Positions 1 to 5,223 of a stretch of 5,858 nt of DNA are shown here, piece by piece. The notes below the pieces were generated by a model. The model worked only from the letters and a program-made list of their open reading frames with translations, had not been told where the DNA came from and searched no databases. Source of the stretch: Pseudomonadota bacterium (GTDB lineage Bacteria > Pseudomonadota > Alphaproteobacteria > Acetobacterales > Acetobacteraceae); NCBI GenBank assembly GCA_021784255.1, contig JAJXSZ010000195.1:1-5858 (forward strand), in the 5' to 3' direction. Each line of letters starts with the position of its first letter. Positions within the stretch are counted from its first letter, which is position 1. The translations under genes and the position numbers were made by a program.

Positions 1-45
1 GTCGGGGTCGTGCTCGTCGGGGTCGTGCTGGTCGGGGGCGTGGTG
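1..45. repeat. 15-bp tandem repeat, three units, cut by window edge
   Basis: Three consecutive 15-base units lie at 1-15, 16-30 and 31-45. The first two differ only in the last base, and the third matches the second at 13 of 15 positions. The unit length is five codons, so it is in register with coding sequence in any frame. On the minus strand one frame gives Thr/Ser/Pro units (TSTTP, TSTTP, TTTPP). The frame continuing from the had stop gives His/Asp-rich units (HHAPD, QHDPD, EHDPD). The array may continue to the left, outside the window. Confidence 0.8.
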
Positions 46-53
46 GTTGGCAT
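1..53 (-). CDS. possible start of a minus-strand gene (partial, unidentified)
   Basis: An ATG on the minus strand (complement of 51-53) lies 13 bases after the had stop. A GAGGAC element (complement of 61-66) sits seven bases before it and could serve as a ribosome binding site. Only 17 codons are visible, reading MPTTTPPTSTTPTSTTP, which is Thr/Pro-rich low complexity created by the 15-bp tandem repeat. No family can be recognised. The close spacing would make it co-transcribed with had. Benzoyl-CoA clusters often place oah, dch or bcr genes next to had, but nothing here identifies one. The reading frame is uncertain, because the had frame gives an equally GC3-rich His/Asp-rich peptide but lacks any start codon in the window. 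This is a tentative call. Confidence 0.3.
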   Translation of the reverse strand, partial: MPTTTPPTSTTPTSTTP

Positions 54-66
54 GGGCGGCGTCCTC

Positions 67-1137
67 TCAGGCGGGGGTCAGCACGGCGCGGCGGGTGAGG
101 CGGTGGGCGTGGGCGGCGGCGATGACGTCGTTGATCGCATCGAGCGGGTGCTGCTCGACGAACGGGGCGAGGGCGATGCGCCGGTCGAGCACGAGGTCGA
201 GCGCCTCGGGGTAGAGCTCCGGCGGGCAGCCCCAGTTGCCGAGCGCGCGCGCGTCGAAGGCCATCAGGTTGGAGAGCCGCACCTCGACCTTGGCCATGGT
301 GAAGCCGACGATGCCGAGCGTGGCGCCGGGCACCAGCAGGCTCCAGGCGGTGGCCTGGCCGGCGGCGCTGCCGGAACATTCCAGGATCGTCCATTCGGTC
401 GCGCGCAGCCCCTCGCGCCTGGCGAAGGCGGCGATCTCCTGCTTCAGCGCCCGCGCGTCCTGGCCGCTGGCGTCGAGTGCGAGGTCGGCGCCGTGGGCGG
501 ACAGCGCCGCGAGCTTCGCCGCATCGACGTCGATCGCCACCACCCGCGCGCCCATGGCGTGGGCGATCTGGGCGGCGAAGCCACCGACGCCGCCGACGCC
601 GATCACCACCGCGAGATCGCCCGCGCCGATGCCGGCGCGCCGCACCGCCTGGTAGGGCGTGGTGACGGCGTCGGCGACCACCGAGACATCGGCGAGCACG
701 AGGCCGGCGGCGGCGAGGCGGGTGAGATCGACCGGGCACAGGCCGCGCGCGGGCACGCGGATATGCGTCGCGAAGCCGCCGTCGATGTCGTTGCCGGGCA
801 TCTTCTGGCCGCGGCAGATGGCCGAGCGGCCGCGGCGGCAGGCGTCGCAGGCGCCGCAGGGCAGCACCGCGGGGACGATGACGGCACGCCCCTGCCAGGC
901 CTCGGCGCCGGCGCCGGTGGCGACGACGGTGCCGCTGATCTCGTGGCCGAGGGTGAGCGGGAGCGGGTGGTTGGTGCGCACCCCGTCGTGGAGATAGCCG
1001 AGATCGGTGTGGCAGACGCCGCAGCCGGCGATGGCGACGACGACCTCCCCGGCGGCGGGGGGGAAGGGGTCGAAGCCACGGCGCGCGAGCGGCGCGTCCG
1101 GCGCGGTCATGATCCACTGGTGGGGCGCAGCGGGCAT
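67..1137 (-). CDS. had: 6-hydroxycyclohex-1-ene-1-carbonyl-CoA dehydrogenase (zinc ADH family)
   Basis: The 356-residue protein is a medium-chain, zinc-dependent alcohol dehydrogenase of near-typical length for Had (about 360-370). Had oxidises 6-hydroxycyclohex-1-ene-1-carbonyl-CoA to the 6-oxo compound with NAD+, in the cytoplasm, in the modified beta-oxidation that follows benzoyl-CoA ring reduction. Visible motifs are GCGVCHTD with Zn ligand Cys42, GHE with His65 and Glu66, and an Asp (Asp156 in VVADAVTTPYQA) where many ADHs carry the third Zn ligand Cys. The structural-zinc lobe has Cys94, 97, 100 and 108. The Rossmann loop GVGGVGG spans 180-186, and Asp203 at the end of the second strand favours NAD. 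The LSVVADAVTTPYQA-like segment and the QKMPGN stretch recall Thauera Had. The frame is open to 1278, but the start at 1137 is preferred: it has a good Shine-Dalgarno and keeps the family's W-x-M N-terminus (HQWIM), whereas the extension would cover the FNR-type box. A generic ADH of another pathway is the alternative. Confidence 0.85.
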   Translation of the reverse strand: MPAAPHQWIMTAPDAPLARRGFDPFPPAAGEVVVAIAGCGVCHTDLGYLHDGVRTNHPLPLTLGHEISGTVVATGAGAEAWQGRAVIVPAVLPCGACDACRRGRSAICRGQKMPGNDIDGGFATHIRVPARGLCPVDLTRLAAAGLVLADVSVVADAVTTPYQAVRRAGIGAGDLAVVIGVGGVGGFAAQIAHAMGARVVAIDVDAAKLAALSAHGADLALDASGQDARALKQEIAAFARREGLRATEWTILECSGSAAGQATAWSLLVPGATLGIVGFTMAKVEVRLSNLMAFDARALGNWGCPPELYPEALDLVLDRRIALAPFVEQHPLDAINDVIAAAHAHRLTRRAVLTPA

Positions 1138-1143
1138 CGGGGT

Positions 1144-1150
1144 CCTCTCC
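1144..1150 (-). promoter_or_regulatory. ribosome binding site of had
   Basis: The minus strand reads GGAGAGG here, six bases before the ATG at 1137. This decides the had start in favour of 1137 over the longer in-frame ATG at 1278, which has no comparable purine-rich element and would extend the protein by 47 residues unlike the family. Confidence 0.75.
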
Positions 1151-1254
1151 GTTTCTCCCCGCGACGCGGCGGGGCGCATCCGGGCCATATTGCGCATTAC
1201 GGTGCGTGAATACGTCTTAGACGCAAACGCTGCACGGAGATCGGCCGGCCTGCT

Positions 1255-1268
1255 TTGATCTAGATCAA
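1255..1268. promoter_or_regulatory. FNR/FixK/AadR-type binding site in divergent promoter
   Basis: TTGATCTAGATCAA is a perfect 14-base palindrome that matches the FNR-family consensus TTGAT-N4-ATCAA without mismatch. Its centre is about 124 bases from the had start and 111 bases from the thioesterase start, so one site could serve both divergent units. FNR-type regulators control anaerobic aromatic degradation in proteobacteria, for example AadR in Rhodopseudomonas palustris and AcpR in Azoarcus. If it is a class II site (centred near -41.5), transcripts would begin near 1303 (plus) and 1220 (minus). I do not see a convincing -10 hexamer at either place, so promoter positions stay open. Which regulator binds, and the direction(s) of control, are inferred. 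Confidence 0.85.
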
Positions 1269-1357
1269 TGCGCGCCAAAAAATCGCGCGCCAGCCTTCAC
1301 AGCCGAAAGCGCCGAAAAACCGCAAAGCCGTAAGAGTTTCCATCAATTAGCGGCGCC

Positions 1358-1363
1358 AAGAGG
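1358..1363 (+). promoter_or_regulatory. ribosome binding site of the thioesterase gene
   Basis: AAGAGG lies nine bases before the ATG at 1373 in an otherwise unstructured, A-containing leader. It supports that start over the internal in-frame codons. Confidence 0.65.
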
Positions 1364-1372
1364 TAATCGTCC

Positions 1373-1798
1373 ATGCGCGACAGCCTGCGCCCCGGCCTTG
1401 CCCGCAGCGAAACCATCCGCGTCGGCCCCGACCGCGCCATCGCCTTCCTCGGCGAGGCGCTGCGCGTCTATGCCACCCCCGATTTCGGCCGCGACGTCGA
1501 GATCGCCTGCCGCGAGCTGCTGCTCGAACATCTCGACCCCGGCGAGGACTCGGTCGGCGTGCGCATGGAACTCGACCATGCCGCGGCGACGCCGATGGGC
1601 ATGGACGTCACCATCGAGGTGACGCTGGCCGCCCGCGAAGGCCGGCGCGCGGTGTTCGACTTCGTCGCCCGCGACGCGATCGAGGAGATCGGGCGCGGGC
1701 GGCATATCCGTTTCATCCTCGATATCGCGACGGCGACGCAGCGCCTCGCCGCGAAGGTCGCGAAGGCCGGGGCGATGGCAGCGCCGGCGGGCGCATGA
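1373..1798 (+). CDS. FlK-like hotdog-fold acyl-CoA thioesterase
   Basis: The 141-residue protein resembles the fluoroacetyl-CoA thioesterase (FlK) group of hotdog enzymes, which hydrolyse small acyl-CoA thioesters in the cytoplasm. Aligning it by eye with remembered FlK sequence keeps all three catalytic positions: Thr35 in YATPDF, Glu43 in DVEIAC (eight residues later, as in FlK), and His69 in LDHAAATP. The LDPGEDSVG segment (54-62), the AATP turn (71-74) and the EEIGRGRH segment near residues 104-111 also match. There is no signal peptide or membrane segment. It is the first gene of the plus-strand operon, 22 bases before the molybdoenzyme gene. From context, a substrate such as phenylglyoxylyl-CoA or phenylacetyl-CoA is plausible, because phenylacetyl-CoA oxidation to free phenylglyoxylate releases CoA. 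Relief of dead-end CoA esters is another possibility. The family call is strong and the substrate is inferred. Confidence 0.8.
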   Translation: MRDSLRPGLARSETIRVGPDRAIAFLGEALRVYATPDFGRDVEIACRELLLEHLDPGEDSVGVRMELDHAAATPMGMDVTIEVTLAAREGRRAVFDFVARDAIEEIGRGRHIRFILDIATATQRLAAKVAKAGAMAAPAGA

Positions 1799-1815
1799 GC
1801 GCGGCCGGGGCCTGA
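1795..1815 (+). other. six-codon bridging frame between thioesterase and padB
   Basis: An ATG overlaps the thioesterase stop as ATGA (1795-1798). It opens a frame of six codons (MSAAGA) ending in TGA at 1813-1815, five bases before the padB ATG. It has no meaningful protein content. It could let ribosomes terminating on the thioesterase reinitiate and be delivered near the padB start, whose own Shine-Dalgarno (GAGG at 1814-1817, only three bases from the ATG) is poorly spaced. This may be chance in GC-rich DNA. Confidence 0.3.
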
Positions 1816-1820
1816 GGCCG

Positions 1821-4562
1821 ATGGACGCCGCCGCCAGCCGCTCGGTGCCGAGCTTCTGCTACAATTGCGTGGCCGGGCCGGACCTGATGCGCGTCGGCGT
1901 GGAGAACGGCGTGGCGACGCGCATCGAGCCCGACGAGAGCGCCGCGGCGATCCATCCCGGGCTCGGGCGCATCTGCGTCAAGGCCTATGGGCTGATCCAG
2001 AAGACCTATAATCCGCATCGCGTGCTGCAGCCGATGAAGCGGACCAACCCGCGCAAGGGCCGCGACCAGGACCCGGGCTTCGTGCCGATCTCGTGGGACG
2101 AGGCGCTCGATACGATTGCGCAACGCCTGCGCGACATCCGCGCCCGCGGCCTGCTCGACGAGGCCGGGCTGCCCCGCCTCGCCGCCACGTTCGGCCATGG
2201 CGGCACGCCGCAGAGCTACATGGGCACCTTCCCCGCCTTTCTCTCCGCCTGGGGGCCGATCGACTACAGCTTCGGCTCCGGGCAGGGCGTCAAATGCGTC
2301 CACTCCGAGCATCTCTACGGCGAGTTCTGGCATCGCGCCTTCACCGTCACCGCCGATACCGTGCACACGCGCTACCTGATTTCCTGCGGCAACAACGCGG
2401 AAGTCTCGGGCGGCGTCTGCGCGGTGCGCCGCCATGCCGACGCGCGCCTGCGCGGCATCCGCCGGGTGCAGGTGGAGCCGCATCTCTCGCCGACCGGCGC
2501 CTGCTCGGCGGAGTGGGTGCCGATCCGCCCGAAGACGGATGCCGCCTTCCTGCTCGCCCTGGTGCACGTGCTGCTGCACGAGGCGGCGCGCGAGCGGCTC
2601 GACCTCGGCTTCCTCTGCGAGCGCACCGCCTCGCCCTACCTGGTCGGGCCGGACGGCTACTATCTGCGCGAGAAGGCGAGCGGCAAGCCGCTGATCTTCG
2701 ATGCCGGGCTCGGCCGCGCCGTGGCGCACGACACGCCGGGCGCGGCCGGCGCGCTCGAGGGCGCGGTGACGGTGGCGGAGGCGGTGACGCACGGGCCGGA
2801 CGGCGAGGTGACGCCCTGGCGCGACGCCGCCGCGCGCACCGCGTTCGCGGTGATGGCCGAGACGCTCGCGCCCTACACGCCGGAATGGGCCGGCGCGATC
2901 TGCGACATCGCGCCGGCGACGATCCGGCGCATCGCCCAGGAATATCTCGATCACGCCTGCATCGGCGAGACCATCGTCGTCGATGGCGAAACGTTGCCGT
3001 TCCGTCCCGTCGCGGTGACGCTGGGCAAGACCGTCAATAACGGCTGGGGCGCCTATGAATGCTGCTGGGCGCGCACCATGCTGGCGGTGCTGGTCGGCGC
3101 GCTCGAGGTCCCGGGCGGCACGCTCGGCACCACGGTGCGGCTCAACAAGCCGCACGAGAACCGGCTGAAGAGCGTCGTCCCCGGCGAGGACGGGTTCATG
3201 GCGGCGCATTTCAACGCCACGCGCAGCGGCGAGTGGGCGGCGCGGCCGACCGGGCGCAACGCGCACCGCTCGCTGGTGCCGATCGTCGGCAACTCGCCCT
3301 GGGCGCAGGCGCTGGGCCCCACGCACCTGGCCTGGATGTTCGCCACCGACGCGCCGAAGGAATGGCCCGAGCCGCCGCCGCCCGAGATCTGGTTCGCCTT
3401 CCGCACCAATCCCGCAATCTCGTTCTGGGACACGCGGCGCATCGTCGCGACGATGGGGCGGATCGGGTTCATCGTCGCCTTCGCCTACACGATGGACGAG
3501 ACCAACCACATGGCCGACATCCTGCTGCCGGATGCGACCGACCTCGAAAGCACCCAGCTGATCCGCGTCGGCGGCACCAAATATGTCGAGCAGCACTGGG
3601 ACCATCAGGGCTTCGCGCTGCGCGCGCCGGCGGTCGAGCCGATGGGCGAGGCGCGCGACTTCACCTGGATCGCCACCGAGCTGGCGCGCCGCGCCGGGCT
3701 GATCGAGCGCTACAACGCCGCCCTCAACCGCGGCGCCGCCGGCGTGCCGCTGGCGGGTGAGGGCTTCGACTTCTCGCTGGCCACCGATGTCGCGCATGAT
3801 ACCGAAACGATTTGGGACGCGGTGTGCAAGGCGGCGAGCACGGCGCTGAGCCAGGGCGCGCGCACGCACGACCTCGCCTGGTTCCGCACCCACGGCCACG
3901 ACGTCGTGCCGTTCCGCCGCGAGGACTGGTATCTCACGCCGACGATGGCCCGGCTCGGGCTGCGCTACGAGCTGCCCTACCAGGAGCGGCTGCTGCGCAC
4001 CGGCCAGGAGCTCGGCCGGCGGCTGCACGAGCAGAACATCCACTGGTGGGACGAACAGCTCGGCGAATACATGCCGATCCCGCTCTGGCATAACGTGCCG
4101 CAGCGCTGGGAGCGGGCGGTGCGCGCCGCCGGCGAGGACCCCGCCGCCTATCCGCTCTGGGGCATCACCACCAAGACCATGCCGTACACGACCGGCAACA
4201 ACGCCGGCATCCCGCTGATGGCCGAGGTCGGGCGCAACCTGCGCGGCCAGGGCCGGGTGATCGTCAACGCAACGACCGCGGCCGGGCTCGGCATCGCCGA
4301 GGGCGACTGGGTCGAGGTTCGTTCCACCATCGGCGCGACGCGCGGCCGCGCCGCCCTGGTCCAGGGCTGCCGGCCGGATACGGTGGTGATCCCCGGGCAG
4401 TTCGAGCACTGGAAGACGCCGGTTGCGAAAGATCTCGCCTGGCCCTCGCTCAACACCATCGTGCCGATGTCGCTCGAGCTCACGGATGCGACCGGCTCGG
4501 GGGCCGACGTGGTGCGCGTCGCGCTGGCCCGCTGCGCGCCGCCGCCGGAGGCGGAGGCATGA
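1821..4562 (+). CDS. padB: phenylacetyl-CoA:acceptor oxidoreductase, molybdopterin catalytic subunit
   Basis: This 913-residue protein belongs to the DMSO reductase (Mo-bisMGD) family and best fits PadB, the large subunit that oxidises phenylacetyl-CoA to phenylglyoxylate with electrons going to quinone. The N-terminal Fe-S motif is Cys13-x2-Cys16 plus Cys52, but the expected third Cys of C-x2-C-x3-C is Pro20. The HPGLGRICVKA and QKTYNPHRVLQPMKRTNP segments (45-77) are typical of the family's N-terminus. The Mo-ligand region is around 155-165 (GVKCVHSEH; Cys159 is a candidate ligand). Later signatures are FRTNP (527-531), MADILLPDATDLE (564-576) and the C-terminal molybdopterin dinucleotide-binding domain (about 785-900, with NATTAAGLGIAEGDWVEV). 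No Tat signal precedes Cys13, so the enzyme should face the cytoplasm, as a CoA-thioester substrate requires. ATG 1821 is 22 bases after the thioesterase; a GTG at 1845 is a less likely start. The gene overlaps padC by four bases. Another CoA-ester or sulfur-type family member is the main alternative. Confidence 0.75.
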   Translation: MDAAASRSVPSFCYNCVAGPDLMRVGVENGVATRIEPDESAAAIHPGLGRICVKAYGLIQKTYNPHRVLQPMKRTNPRKGRDQDPGFVPISWDEALDTIAQRLRDIRARGLLDEAGLPRLAATFGHGGTPQSYMGTFPAFLSAWGPIDYSFGSGQGVKCVHSEHLYGEFWHRAFTVTADTVHTRYLISCGNNAEVSGGVCAVRRHADARLRGIRRVQVEPHLSPTGACSAEWVPIRPKTDAAFLLALVHVLLHEAARERLDLGFLCERTASPYLVGPDGYYLREKASGKPLIFDAGLGRAVAHDTPGAAGALEGAVTVAEAVTHGPDGEVTPWRDAAARTAFAVMAETLAPYTPEWAGAICDIAPATIRRIAQEYLDHACIGETIVVDGETLPFRPVAVTLGKTVNNGWGAYECCWARTMLAVLVGALEVPGGTLGTTVRLNKPHENRLKSVVPGEDGFMAAHFNATRSGEWAARPTGRNAHRSLVPIVGNSPWAQALGPTHLAWMFATDAPKEWPEPPPPEIWFAFRTNPAISFWDTRRIVATMGRIGFIVAFAYTMDETNHMADILLPDATDLESTQLIRVGGTKYVEQHWDHQGFALRAPAVEPMGEARDFTWIATELARRAGLIERYNAALNRGAAGVPLAGEGFDFSLATDVAHDTETIWDAVCKAASTALSQGARTHDLAWFRTHGHDVVPFRREDWYLTPTMARLGLRYELPYQERLLRTGQELGRRLHEQNIHWWDEQLGEYMPIPLWHNVPQRWERAVRAAGEDPAAYPLWGITTKTMPYTTGNNAGIPLMAEVGRNLRGQGRVIVNATTAAGLGIAEGDWVEVRSTIGATRGRAALVQGCRPDTVVIPGQFEHWKTPVAKDLAWPSLNTIVPMSLELTDATGSGADVVRVALARCAPPPEAEA
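4547..4557 (+). promoter_or_regulatory. doubled Shine-Dalgarno before padC
   Basis: Two GGAGG elements (4547-4551 and 4553-4557) lie inside the last codons of padB. The first is seven bases from the padC ATG, which is ideal spacing; the second is only one base away. With the ATGA stop/start overlap they should give efficient coupled translation of padC. Confidence 0.6.
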
Positions 4563-5209
4563 CGCGCTACGTGATGGTCGCCGACCTGCGCCGCTGCGTC
4601 GGCTGCCAGACCTGCACCGCCGCCTGCAAGGAGGGCAACGCGACGCCGCCCGGCGTGCAGTGGCGGCGGGTGCTCGACCTCGAGCGCGGCACCTATCCCG
4701 ATGTGCAGCGCGTGTTCCTGCCGGTCGGCTGCCAGCACTGCGACAACCCGCCCTGCATGGAGGTCTGCCCGACCACGGCGACGCGCCAGCGCGCGGACGG
4801 GATCGTCACCATCGACGAGGATCTCTGCATCGGCTGCAGCTACTGCATCATGGCCTGCCCCTACGACGCGCGCAGCCTGACCGAGGCGCCGGCCTATGCC
4901 TTCGGGGCGGCGCCGACCGCGGCCGAGGCGCAGCGCGGCACGCGCCCGGCCGGGCTCGCCACCAAGTGCGATTTCTGTGCGGCGCGGATCGATGCGGGGG
5001 TGGCGCGCGGCCTCGCGGTGGGGCGCGATCCGCAGGCGAGCCCGCTCTGCGTCAATGCCTGCATCTCCGGCGCGCTCAGCTTCGGCGACCGCGACGACCC
5101 GGACGGCCCGGTGGCCGCGCTGCTGGCGGAAAACCGCTGGTTCCGGCTGAACGAAGAGGAAGGGACGGGGCCGGGCTTCTACTATCTCTGGGACCGGGAG
5201 GCACCGTGA
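4559..5209 (+). CDS. padC: phenylacetyl-CoA:acceptor oxidoreductase, four-cluster ferredoxin subunit
   Basis: The 216-residue protein is a DmsB/PsrB-like electron-transfer subunit carrying sixteen cysteines in four groups. These are Cys13/16/19/23, Cys58/61/66/70, Cys90/93/96/100 and Cys137/140/164/168. They are enough for four [4Fe-4S] clusters, linking the molybdenum subunit to the membrane anchor. It has no signal peptide, in line with a cytoplasm-facing complex. The start overlaps the padB stop as ATGA and is preceded by two GGAGG elements, so translation is probably coupled and expression stoichiometric. The insertion around 105-135 and the Arg/Asp-rich tail from 177 are typical spacer regions in such subunits. 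The family assignment is very secure. The specific PadC name depends on the identity of the neighbouring catalytic subunit. Confidence 0.8.
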   Translation: MTRYVMVADLRRCVGCQTCTAACKEGNATPPGVQWRRVLDLERGTYPDVQRVFLPVGCQHCDNPPCMEVCPTTATRQRADGIVTIDEDLCIGCSYCIMACPYDARSLTEAPAYAFGAAPTAAEAQRGTRPAGLATKCDFCAARIDAGVARGLAVGRDPQASPLCVNACISGALSFGDRDDPDGPVAALLAENRWFRLNEEEGTGPGFYYLWDREAP

Positions 5210-5223
5210 GCGGGGCAGCATGA
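5206..5223 (+). other. five-codon bridging frame between padC and padD
   Basis: A GTG overlaps the padC stop as GTGA (5206-5209) and opens a five-codon frame (GTG AGC GGG GCA GCA) whose TGA at 5221-5223 overlaps the padD ATG as ATGA. It links the two genes, which are otherwise ten bases apart, through successive stop/start overlaps. Such a frame may arise by chance, but it mirrors the arrangement at 1795-1815. Confidence 0.3.

Noticed and set aside
1..45. CRISPR-like array
   Set aside because: The units are contiguous 15-base tandem repeats without spacers.
10..1209. Open frame of 399 codons on the plus strand across had
   Set aside because: It is antisense to had, is low-complexity Gly/Ala/Asp/Arg-rich, has no motifs, and runs through the had regulatory region.
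1207..1232. Candidate -10 hexamers for had on the minus strand
   Set aside because: TATTCA and TAAGAC on the minus strand match the consensus poorly, and no paired -35 element or class II spacing from the FNR box is convincing.
1138..1278. N-terminal extension of had to the ATG at 1278
   Set aside because: It would code through the FNR-type palindrome, has no good Shine-Dalgarno and is unlike Had N-termini, whereas ATG 1137 has GGAGAGG six bases upstream.
2093..3040. Plus-strand frame of 315 codons inside padB
   Set aside because: It is an Arg/Ala-rich out-of-frame reading of padB with no independent start signal or motifs.
1713..4409. Open frame of 898 codons on the minus strand across padB
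   Set aside because: It lies wholly antisense to a gene with clear family motifs. Its Arg/Gly/Ala/Asp/His-rich composition is typical of a GC-rich shadow frame, and no family signature is visible.
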